Source: Corallococcus coralloides DSM 2259
Lineage (GTDB): Bacteria; Myxococcota; Myxococcia; Myxococcales; Myxococcaceae
Assembly: GCF_000255295.1 (NCBI RefSeq)
Contig: NC_017030.1
Coordinates: 4,030,001 to 4,094,000, forward strand
Direction of reading: 5' to 3'
DNA: 64,000 bases
In this document: one piece after another, positions 9,363 through 16,815 of the stretch
Layout: every line of letters begins with the position of its first letter
How positions within the stretch are numbered: the first letter of the stretch is position 1
Notes under the pieces: model-generated
The model's database searches: none
Seen by the model: only the letters and a program-made list of their open reading frames with translations
What the model was told of the DNA's origin: nothing
Made by a program: the position numbers and the translations under genes

Positions 9363-12300
9363 CCCAAGCGCTCCTTGTCCGTCCTCGCCATGGGCTCCAG
9401 CCGGCTCCGCCGTGCCCGGAACGATGCATAGAGCCTTTCGAGGAGATCGAAGAGGACGAACTCGTGCGCCCGCGGAGCGTCCCTCAGCATCCGGTTGACG
9501 TGCAGGTGCAGGTAGCTCGCGGCCAACGCGTCAATCCCCTGCGACAGGCCTCCGCTCCGCTCCAGCTCCCGGAGCCGCGAGAGGACGGGCACCAGGCGCT
9601 CCGACCGACGGAGCAAGGCGGTGAAGCCCGAGGGCAACGCGCTTCCGGGGGAGCCCTGGCCCGTCAGGAGCGGCTCCAGGAGGGGGCGATGCTGACGGGC
9701 AAGCCGGCTGAGCTGGGTCTCGAGTCTCTTGCCCGCGCCGTGCTCCTGGGCGTAGGCGGTGCGCAGCCGGCTGGCGATGCGGTGCTTTCCATCCAGGTCG
9801 AACCCGAAGTCGGAGAGCAGCAGATCCATCCCCGCCAGGGCGCACTGCCACCTCGCATCGCCGTCCAGCCCCTCCAGCGCCTCCAGCGTCGCGAGGACCG
9901 CCTCACTGTCGATGTGGAAGAACGCCTCGGCCAGGCGCATTCCCTCGCTGCCTCCGTACCGCTCCAGCTCGCGGACATAGGTGTCCAGCTGGAACCGCTT
10001 GAGGCGTCCCTCCTGGAGGAGGGGGGCCAGGGCGTCGTGCAGGCGCGGCAGGGCCTCCCGGAGGAGTGCGTCCGGTGGGCCGTGCAGCCTCAGGCGCAGG
10101 TGATGCTCGGGGTCCGAGTAGCGCAGGAAGTGCCACTGGTCGGCGCTGCCCGACGCCATGAGCGCCCTCACCACGGGGGCGACGTCCTCGAGCAGGAGCC
10201 GATCGGCGAGGCCGGAGCCGACGTGGAGCCGGGCATACAGCCACTCGGAGCCCGGTGGGAAACTCCGTCTCCCAGCGGGGAGGGACGACGGCGGGCGAGG
10301 GGAGGCTTCCTTCCGCTCAGCCTCCCGGTTCACGAAGGGGATGATCAGCTCGTGGACGTACGCGCCTTCAGGGCCCCTGACGCACAGCGCCTCTGGCGCC
10401 GGCCACATCTCCGTCAGGCTCACCGCCCGCCGCCGCGCCGCGAGCGCCACGAAGGACTCCACGCAGAGCACGTTCTCCAGGTCCACCGGCAGCTCGTTGT
10501 CGCCATCCGCGAGCAGGACGAACCTGGGCAGGCCCAGCTGCGTCCGGAGCTCCAGCATCCGGCGGGCCTGCTCGTGGGTGGGGCCTTGCGCCAGCGCCTC
10601 CAGCACATTCGCGCGGAGCAGCCAGCGCGCCCTGGCGAGGACGACGCGCCCGGCGACGACCCTCGGCAGGAAGGGCGCGCCCTCCAACGCGCCCCACCTC
10701 CAGGCCAGGCCGCCTGCGTGCCCTTCGCTCTGGAGTGCCCCGAGGAACCGGTAGATCGCCAGGTGATGCGGATACCTGTGCGCGTGGGCCGTCGTCAGGC
10801 GGGGGATGATCTCCCGGCCCAGCTTTCGGGAACGCAGGACGAGCCGCCCATCGCGAACGGAGACCAGGAGATCTCCCAACGGAATCTGGGCTTCAGGCGG
10901 CACCGCGGAACGCCCAAGGTAGGGAATCTCGTAGGCCCGGAGCGCGGGACGCGTGAGGACGTTGCCCACCCGGCCCGCGGGGACGTGGACGACCTCGGCG
11001 AAGAGGGCATCGGGCCGCAGCGCCTCCTCGAGGCGCAGGTGGTGGCGCACGGCGGCGCCGAGCGCCTCGTCGCCATGGCAGAAGCGCCCGAGGAGCCTCA
11101 CTCCCGAAGGCCCGTCCACCATCCGGACCAGCAGCGAGAAGTCTCCTCGCCGGAGGCTCTCCTCCGACGCGGCCCCCAGCGTCGCCATCGCGAAGAAGGT
11201 ATCCGGCAGCGGCAGCGGCTCCGGGACCGAGAGCGCCTCGATGTCCTTGTCCGTCAGCTCCAGCACCCGGCCGCCGGCCCGGACCACCTGCTGGACCCGG
11301 TCCAGGAGCAGATCCCCGGCGCGTGACCACTCCGGCGTGTCCTCGGGAGCGCCAGGGAAGACCAGTCCCTTGAGCAGGGGAGAGCAGCTGGCCTCGGGGC
11401 CGCTCGCGGCCTCGAAGCCAACTCCCACGTCCTCGTCGAGCGCCTCGGCCAGCGGAACCTCCTGCTGCTCGTAGCGTCGCAGGAAGTCCTCCTTGAACTT
11501 CTGGAGGGGATTGCGCCGCGGCGGGGTGATGCGATGGAGGAGCGCCACGGCCGAGCGCAGCGCGTCCATCACCTCCCGCCCGAGCGTTGCCTCGACCACG
11601 GGCTTGAAGAGGTCGACCTGGACGAGCCTGGAAAGCTCCGGCGGTGGCAGCAGCGCTTCCACACACGACGCGACGGCTTGGTAGCGCGACTCCGGCTGTC
11701 CAAGCCCCGCGGCATCGAGTCCGGCAAGCAGCCCATGGACCCGCTCCAGCTGCCCGGCCTGCGGGGCCGTGGACGGGTGGCTCCCAAGCTGCGTGATGGC
11801 TTCCCGCAGCGGATCCGGCTGCGTCACGGCCGGGGCGAACTCCGACACCAGCACCTGGAGGGTGACGAGCTCGTCGATGTACTCGCCCGCTTCGGTGACG
11901 CTGACATCCCCCTCTCTCTCGGCCAGGGCCTGGGCCAGCTCCTCGCGACGCGCTCCTTGCCGGGCACGCTCCAGGACGAACTCGAGATAGGGGGTCGCCT
12001 CCACCGAGGCGAGCGAATAGGCCCGCTCCGCGCCTTGCTGTGAGGACTCGACGTACCGGAACCGTCCCGCGATGCGATAGAGGCTGGAGTTGGGGAGATA
12101 GCGTGGAGGGTGTCTGACCTCGCCTTGCCGCTGCAGGGCGTTGAGGAGCGAGGCCAGGTAATCCATGTCCAGGCGGGTCTGTCTTTGGTAGGCCTCCCGG
12201 CCTTGGAGTGACAGCCGGGTCTCCCGGCCCGGCTGGCCCACGGAGCACCCGGCGAAGAGCCCGAAAGGGGTTGCGCGCCCCGTCATTCGCGCAAGGTAAC

Positions 12301-12622
12301 GGACGAGCGCGCGCTCCACCTTGCTCCCGCTGGGACCGTCCGGGGTCCGCAGCCAGTGCTCCAGGCCGGAAACGAGGTTGGACGAGGCGACGAGGAGCGC
12401 CTCGTGGACCTCGGGCAGCTCCAGCAGCTCACGAAGCCGGGAGCGCAGGCGGCTCCTGGCGGCCTCGATGCGCTCCGCCCATGGCAACGAGGCGTCCAGC
12501 TGGCTCAGCTCGACTCCAGCCGCCCACTCGGAAAACAGGTGGAGGGGCAGCAGCGGCGTTCGGAGCACGAAGAAGTCCGTGCTCGCACGGCGCGGAGGCT
12601 CGCTCGCGAAGCGGTCCATCAT
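9359..12622 (-). CDS. lanB: class I lanthipeptide dehydratase (LanB)
   Basis: This 1087-residue protein has the full length of a LanB that dehydrates Ser/Thr in a precursor peptide through glutamyl-tRNA-dependent glutamylation and elimination. The N-terminus has the family start DFFVLRTPLLPLHLF (about residues 16-30), followed by a long glutamylation region. From about residue 790 the SpaB-C-like elimination domain begins (WLYARLHVGSG, then WHFLRYSDPEHHLRLRLHG), so both halves lie in one chain. It lies 75 bases downstream of the precursor gene on the same strand and overlaps the LRR lipoprotein start by four bases. ATG codons at 12622 and 12619 are adjacent; I use the first. The symbol is the generic family name. 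Confidence 0.93.
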   Translation of the reverse strand: MMDRFASEPPRRASTDFFVLRTPLLPLHLFSEWAAGVELSQLDASLPWAERIEAARSRLRSRLRELLELPEVHEALLVASSNLVSGLEHWLRTPDGPSGSKVERALVRYLARMTGRATPFGLFAGCSVGQPGRETRLSLQGREAYQRQTRLDMDYLASLLNALQRQGEVRHPPRYLPNSSLYRIAGRFRYVESSQQGAERAYSLASVEATPYLEFVLERARQGARREELAQALAEREGDVSVTEAGEYIDELVTLQVLVSEFAPAVTQPDPLREAITQLGSHPSTAPQAGQLERVHGLLAGLDAAGLGQPESRYQAVASCVEALLPPPELSRLVQVDLFKPVVEATLGREVMDALRSAVALLHRITPPRRNPLQKFKEDFLRRYEQQEVPLAEALDEDVGVGFEAASGPEASCSPLLKGLVFPGAPEDTPEWSRAGDLLLDRVQQVVRAGGRVLELTDKDIEALSVPEPLPLPDTFFAMATLGAASEESLRRGDFSLLVRMVDGPSGVRLLGRFCHGDEALGAAVRHHLRLEEALRPDALFAEVVHVPAGRVGNVLTRPALRAYEIPYLGRSAVPPEAQIPLGDLLVSVRDGRLVLRSRKLGREIIPRLTTAHAHRYPHHLAIYRFLGALQSEGHAGGLAWRWGALEGAPFLPRVVAGRVVLARARWLLRANVLEALAQGPTHEQARRMLELRTQLGLPRFVLLADGDNELPVDLENVLCVESFVALAARRRAVSLTEMWPAPEALCVRGPEGAYVHELIIPFVNREAERKEASPRPPSSLPAGRRSFPPGSEWLYARLHVGSGLADRLLLEDVAPVVRALMASGSADQWHFLRYSDPEHHLRLRLHGPPDALLREALPRLHDALAPLLQEGRLKRFQLDTYVRELERYGGSEGMRLAEAFFHIDSEAVLATLEALEGLDGDARWQCALAGMDLLLSDFGFDLDGKHRIASRLRTAYAQEHGAGKRLETQLSRLARQHRPLLEPLLTGQGSPGSALPSGFTALLRRSERLVPVLSRLRELERSGGLSQGIDALAASYLHLHVNRMLRDAPRAHEFVLFDLLERLYASFRARRSRLEPMARTDKERLG

Positions 12623-12629
12623 TCGAGAC

Positions 12630-12674
12630 GGGGCTGACGCACGATGTGCGATGCGCTCGTCATGCGTCAGCCCC
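12630..12674 (-). terminator. hairpin between lanA and lanB (attenuator)
   Basis: Two perfect 12-base arms, GGGGCTGACGCA (12630-12641) and TGCGTCAGCCCC (12663-12674), flank a 21-base loop. The hairpin lies in the 75-base gap between the precursor stop and the LanB start, where lanthipeptide operons often carry a partial terminator that keeps precursor mRNA in excess over enzyme mRNA. There is no clear U-run, so readthrough is expected. Confidence 0.6.
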
Positions 12675-12697
12675 CAGTCAAAGGCTTTCGAGCGGGA

Positions 12698-12874
12698 TTA
12701 GAGGAGACAGGTGTCCGTCGGCTCGAAGCAGCAATGACCGCTGGTGGGGTTCGAGGTGTCGGTCTCCGGCGGCATCATGTTCGCCTCCGTCGACAGCTGC
12801 TTCTGCGCGAGCATGCGGATGGACTCCTTGCTCACGGTCAGCTTCTTCGGGCTCGGCTGGGATCGCGACTCCAT
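12698..12874 (-). CDS. lanA: class I lanthipeptide precursor (LanA)
   Basis: This 58-residue peptide starts at ATG 12874 with AGGAG 9 bases upstream. Residues 10-27 (KKLTVSKESIRMLAQKQL) match the class I leader pattern 'KKLxLxKExIxxL', the docking site for LanB. The C-terminal core has Thr/Ser at 38, 40, 41, 44, 45, 53 and 55 and Cys at 48, 49 and 56 (TSGHCCFEPTDTCLL), so up to three thioether rings are possible. There is no Gly-Gly or other obvious leader cleavage site, and the leader/core border is uncertain (perhaps after about residue 30). It is the first gene of the lanA-lanB-LRR operon and divergent from lanC. No transporter or protease gene is nearby. Confidence 0.87.
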   Translation of the reverse strand: MESRSQPSPKKLTVSKESIRMLAQKQLSTEANMMPPETDTSNPTSGHCCFEPTDTCLL

Positions 12875-12946
12875 ATGACAACGCTCCTATGGTGGGGGAT
12901 GTCCTGGGCCGCTCGGCTTGTCCGCACTGACGCCAGGAACACCATG

Positions 12947-12958
12947 ACAGACGTCTGT
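12947..12958. promoter_or_regulatory. perfect palindrome in the lanA/lanC divergent region
   Basis: ACAGACGTCTGT is a perfect 12-base palindrome in the roughly 105-base gap between the divergent lanA and lanC starts, about 73 bases upstream of the lanA ATG. It could be an operator for a dimeric repressor controlling both directions. No regulator gene lies next to it, and I could not identify convincing -35/-10 boxes. Confidence 0.35.
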
Positions 12959-12978
12959 ACAGCAGCGCCGTCCTAGCA

Positions 12979-14346
12979 ATGCCTGGAATCCATGGCAAGG
13001 GCAAGCGAGGAAATCAGGCATTGGAGGCCGGCGGGATCTTGCTAGTCTTCCATGCAGTGCATCGAAAAGAATGGCAGCCCATCCTGGGCGGTGAGCAGGC
13101 CGCGCGCGCGTGGCAGGTGATCGAATTCATCGCGCGGGATCTCCGGGCGCGTCAGGGCACGTATGCGCATGACTTCTCCCTGTCCCAGGGGATGTCGGGC
13201 ATCGCCGTGCTGTTTGCCTATCTCTCCCGGGCGGGAGTGGGAGCAGACGCTGGAGAGTTCTCGCTGCAAAGCCTTGAGCGCGCCATGGATGGCGCGGCCA
13301 GTACGCCAATGTCCCTGGGCCTCTATTCGGGGCTCACCGGGGTGGCCTGGGCCGCGGAGCACGTGCATCAGTGTCTGTTCGGGCAGGGGCCGGAGGATCT
13401 CACGGCGCAGGTGATGGAGCTCGTGCTCGCCCAGCTCGCTGGGCCCGGGTGGGACGGGGGCCATGATCTCGTCAGTGGGCTGGTGGGCCTGGGGGTCTAC
13501 GGGCTGGCGTACCCGGAGCGCTCCGCCGCGAAGGAGTGCCTGGGGCAGGTCGTACGGCTGCTGGAAAATTCGAGCGAGCGCGACGGCCTGGGCGCGCGGT
13601 GGTGGACGGTGCCCGCGAAGCAGGCGCCCCACCTGCGCACGCGCTACAACGTGCCCCACCTCAACCTGGGAATGGCCCACGGGTCACCCGGGGTGATCGT
13701 CCTGCTGGCAAGGGCTTGCAGTGCCTGGGAGCTGCCGCCCGCGCGGGAGCTCCTCCGGGACGCGGTCCGGGATCTGCTGCGCGAGAGGCTGCCCGAGGAG
13801 AAAGCCTCACGATTTCCCGCGTGGGTCGCCCGGAGCCTTCCCTCGAAGGAGGCACGGGCCGCCTGGTGTTATGGCGATCCGGGCGTCGCCGCCGCGCTGC
13901 TGTGGGCCGCGCGCGAGCTGGGGGTGTCTGAGTGGGAACGGGAAGCCCTGCTCACGGCCTGTCTGGCCGCGCAGCGTCCCGTGGAGGAGTGCCGGGTCAA
14001 GGACGCGCTCGTGTGTCACGGCATGGCGGGGCTCGGGCACGTGTTCAACCGCCTCTACCAGGCGACGGGCGAGCCGCGGCTCCTCGATGCCGCCCGGGGC
14101 TGGTTCTCCCGCACCCTGGAGGTGTTCCAGCCGGGGTGCGGGATTGGGGGCTACCAGCGACTGGAGCTCGAAGGTGTGGCGAGCGAGGCCTGGCAGGATG
14201 CTCCGGGAGTGCTGTCGGGCAGTGCGGGGGTGGCGCTCGCGCTCCTCGCGGCGACCACCCATCTCGAGCCCCGTTGGGATCGTATGCTCTTGATGGACCT
14301 GCCTCCTGGACCTCCCGCTGTGGAAGCACCCTCCCGCGAACCCTGA
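12979..14346 (+). CDS. lanC: lanthipeptide cyclase (LanC)
   Basis: This is a LanC-type zinc enzyme that adds Cys thiols to dehydrated residues to form (methyl)lanthionine rings. The family signatures are all visible (numbering from ATG 12979): MAHGSPG at 232-238, AWCYGDPG at 295-302 with zinc ligand Cys297, and VCHGMAG with zinc ligands Cys346-His347. The usual catalytic His234 is present. The inner Gly-rich repeats of an alpha/alpha toroid (SGLTGVAWAAEH, GLVGLGVYGLAYPE) are also seen. The true start may be GTG 13057 or TTG 13039, since the first 26 residues look unlike the family. It is divergent from lanA and 12 bases upstream of the next gene, so the two are probably co-transcribed. Confidence 0.9.
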   Translation: MPGIHGKGKRGNQALEAGGILLVFHAVHRKEWQPILGGEQAARAWQVIEFIARDLRARQGTYAHDFSLSQGMSGIAVLFAYLSRAGVGADAGEFSLQSLERAMDGAASTPMSLGLYSGLTGVAWAAEHVHQCLFGQGPEDLTAQVMELVLAQLAGPGWDGGHDLVSGLVGLGVYGLAYPERSAAKECLGQVVRLLENSSERDGLGARWWTVPAKQAPHLRTRYNVPHLNLGMAHGSPGVIVLLARACSAWELPPARELLRDAVRDLLRERLPEEKASRFPAWVARSLPSKEARAAWCYGDPGVAAALLWAARELGVSEWEREALLTACLAAQRPVEECRVKDALVCHGMAGLGHVFNRLYQATGEPRLLDAARGWFSRTLEVFQPGCGIGGYQRLELEGVASEAWQDAPGVLSGSAGVALALLAATTHLEPRWDRMLLMDLPPGPPAVEAPSREP

Positions 14347-14358
14347 GAGAAACGCCGC

Positions 14359-15129
14359 ATGCCTTCTTTCCCAAACGAACCACGCGGAGCAGGGGAGCGC
14401 CCACGAGGGTCCGCGCCCTGGCGGCTCGTCCTGGGCGTGTGTCTGTCCTTCGCAGCCCTGTCGGTCGCCGGCTATCTCCTGACCGGGTCCTCCCACTCTT
14501 CGCAGGGAACCGGGGCCGAGCCCTCCGCGTCCGCCGGGGAGGTGAAGGTGGCCGAGGCCGCCGTCCCGTCGACTGCTCGCGAGCCGCGGGTGGCTCCGCC
14601 TCGTGAGCAGTCTTCGCCCCCATCCTCTGGCCAGGAAGCCAGGTCCTCCGCATCGTCCCTGGCCCCCACGATGCCCGCGGTCCGCTCCTCCCCGGGGGAG
14701 CGTGCCGGGCCTTCTGCGGAAGCGCGGCCTCTCGTGCGTGCGGCCCTCCCTCCGTCATCGCCTCCGCCGCCACCACCGCCGCCTCCGGTGGAGAGCCGCT
14801 CGTCCTCGGTCCACACGGGCTCGCTGCCTCGCGAGTCCGTGAGGGATGTCCTCCAGTCCCTGCGGCCTGGCGTGAAGGCGTGCTTCGAGAAGGCGGCCGC
14901 GCGCTACCCCGGGCCTCAGAAGGTGACAGTCGCCTTCACCCTCCAGGGGCAGGGGACGTCCGGATTCATCGAGGATGAGGAGATCATCGACTCCTCCATT
15001 CCGGATCCCTGGTTCCAGGCCTGCTTCGTGGAGGTGCTTCACTCCGCCACCTTCTCGGCGCCGTCGGGGGGGACGGTCCGCATCACCTATCCCTTTGTCT
15101 ATCAGCCGAACCCGGATGCGGGGACCTGA
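14359..15129 (+). CDS. AgmX/PglI C-terminal domain membrane protein
   Basis: This 256-residue protein has one membrane segment (about residues 22-42, WRLVLGVCLSFAALSVAGYL), then a Ser/Ala/Pro-rich periplasmic spacer ending in a run of prolines, then a C-terminal domain of about 90 residues (LRPGVKACFEKAA ... VTVAFTLQGQG ... PDPWFQACFVEVLHSATF). That pattern, with paired Cys and a TonB-C-like 'V-x-F-x-L-x-G-x-G' strand, is the AgmX/PglI-type domain frequent in myxobacteria. It follows lanC by 12 bases and converges with the FAAL gene (6 bases between stops). A role in export or envelope localisation of the peptide is possible, but this domain is widespread. Confidence 0.75.
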   Translation: MPSFPNEPRGAGERPRGSAPWRLVLGVCLSFAALSVAGYLLTGSSHSSQGTGAEPSASAGEVKVAEAAVPSTAREPRVAPPREQSSPPSSGQEARSSASSLAPTMPAVRSSPGERAGPSAEARPLVRAALPPSSPPPPPPPPPVESRSSSVHTGSLPRESVRDVLQSLRPGVKACFEKAAARYPGPQKVTVAFTLQGQGTSGFIEDEEIIDSSIPDPWFQACFVEVLHSATFSAPSGGTVRITYPFVYQPNPDAGT

Positions 15130-15135
15130 GCCAGG

Positions 15136-16815
15136 CTAGCGCCCACCCCACCGGCCCGAGGCATACGCCTCGCGATTGCCCGAGCGTGAGGGCTTTCCCG
15201 AGGTGGACTTGAGCAGCGAGCCCGGTTCGCAGAGCGCCACGTCCTTGAGACCGAGGCTCAACCGAAGCGCCACTTCCTGGCGGATGCGGACCGCCAACGC
15301 TCGGGGGTCCTCCAGGTCCGGCTCGGGCTCCACGCACACCACGACCTCCTCTGTGCCCAGCTGCTCGGAGGTGATGCCGAAGGCGACCACGCGGCCAGCC
15401 CTGCAGCCCGGGATGGACGCGACGACCTCTTCGATGTCCTCTGGGTACAGGTTGGTTCCCCGGTGGATGATGAGGTCCTTCAGCCGCCCCGTCACAAAGA
15501 GCTCTCCCTCGGCGAGATAGCCCAGGTCTCCTGTCCGGAACCACCCGTCGTCCGTTCGCGAGACGGCGGTGGCCTCCGGGTTGGCGACATACGCTTCGAA
15601 GAGGCTCGGGCTCCGGATTTCAATCTCTCCAATCCGTCGCTCCCCTCGCTGGGAGATCCGCACCTCGCAGCCCGCGATGGGGATGCCACTCGAAGCGAAG
15701 ACCTTGTCCTCGGCGCTCGGCGGCGTGGCCCCCAGCGCGACCGCCTCCCCTTGCGTCAGGAGCGGGGCGCGCCGCACCCGGTCGAGCCGCGGGGGGGAGC
15801 CCATGGGCGTCTGCGTCACGGCGAAGGTGTTCTCCGCCATCGCATAGCAGCCCTGGAGCTGGTCCCAGCGGACGCCGTGCGGTCCCAGGCGCTCGACAAA
15901 CCTTGCCAGCGTCCCGGGCCGCACCGGCTCACTGCAGTTGATGAAGGCTCGCACGCGCCCGAGCTCCATGGCGCCCAGGTCCTCGGCGCGGGTGCGCTGG
16001 GCCAGCAACTCGAAGGCGAAGTTCGGCATCCAGACGAGCGTCCCCGCTGCATCCGCCAGCTCCCGCCACAGCCACTGCGGCCGCTGCACCCACTCGAAGG
16101 GAGACAGATGGACGGAGGGCACACCCATGAAGCAGGGCAGGAGCAGGCAGGCCACGAGCCCCATGTCATGGTAGAGGGGCAACCAGCTCACCACCCGGTC
16201 TCTCGAGGAGAGCTGGAGGGCCTCCGCATACGCTCGGACCTGCGAGGCCAGCATGGCGTGGGTGATGGCGACGCCCTTGCGGAGGCCGGTCGTCCCCGAC
16301 GAGAACTGGAGGAAGGCCTCCTCGCCGTTGGAGGCGGGCAGTGGCTCGTCTCCAGCGGGCTCCGCTAGCAGTTCCCGCAGCGGGAAGAGGGCAATCCCGC
16401 TGCCGGAGGCAACCCTCCACTCTTGGAAGGCCGGGGCCAGGGCGTCCGAATACAGCAGGCACGCCGCGCCGCTGGCCGAGACCAGCGGGCCGAAGCTCGC
16501 GAAGAATCGCTCGGTGGGCTGCTTGATGGAGGGATGGGAGTAGATCGACGGGAGCGCCTCCGCGAAGAGGGCGCCCAGGAAGCCCAGGGCCTGCTCCCGA
16601 GGCGAGGAGGACACAATGACAACGACCTCCCTCGGGGCCACTCCTCGCCGCTTCAGCCCGAGCCCGATGCCGCGGGCCCGCTCCACCAGCTCCGCCCACG
16701 TCAGCTCGAGCGTCTCACCCCCTTGTGTCGGAAACCGGAGCGCCCACTCATGCCCCTGGGAGCGGCCATGGTGCTCGAGCCGCTCCCTCAACGTCTCCGG
16801 GCTGGGCGTCTTCAT
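15136..16815 (-). CDS. fatty acyl-AMP ligase (FAAL)
   Basis: This 559-residue adenylate-forming enzyme is of the FAAL type, which activates a fatty acid with ATP and passes it to an acyl carrier protein rather than to CoA. The AMP-binding P-loop FSSGTTGLRKGVAITH lies at 171-186, the FAAL-typical WLPLYHDMGL at 211-220, DGWFRTGDLGYL near 420, and the hinge GRLKDLIIHRGTNLYPEDIE after it. The start overlaps the stop of the upstream acyltransferase-ACP gene (ATGA, 16812-16815), so the two are coupled and the fused carrier domain is the likely acceptor. In context it probably supplies a fatty acid to the lanthipeptide block, but a separate lipid pathway cannot be excluded. Confidence 0.9.
   Translation of the reverse strand: MKTPSPETLRERLEHHGRSQGHEWALRFPTQGGETLELTWAELVERARGIGLGLKRRGVAPREVVVIVSSSPREQALGFLGALFAEALPSIYSHPSIKQPTERFFASFGPLVSASGAACLLYSDALAPAFQEWRVASGSGIALFPLRELLAEPAGDEPLPASNGEEAFLQFSSGTTGLRKGVAITHAMLASQVRAYAEALQLSSRDRVVSWLPLYHDMGLVACLLLPCFMGVPSVHLSPFEWVQRPQWLWRELADAAGTLVWMPNFAFELLAQRTRAEDLGAMELGRVRAFINCSEPVRPGTLARFVERLGPHGVRWDQLQGCYAMAENTFAVTQTPMGSPPRLDRVRRAPLLTQGEAVALGATPPSAEDKVFASSGIPIAGCEVRISQRGERRIGEIEIRSPSLFEAYVANPEATAVSRTDDGWFRTGDLGYLAEGELFVTGRLKDLIIHRGTNLYPEDIEEVVASIPGCRAGRVVAFGITSEQLGTEEVVVCVEPEPDLEDPRALAVRIRQEVALRLSLGLKDVALCEPGSLLKSTSGKPSRSGNREAYASGRWGGR

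Noticed and set aside
12678-13004. A minus-strand frame of 108 codons over lanA
   Set aside because: It has no leader or core pattern; the 58-residue frame at 12698-12874 has a ribosome site and a class I leader instead.
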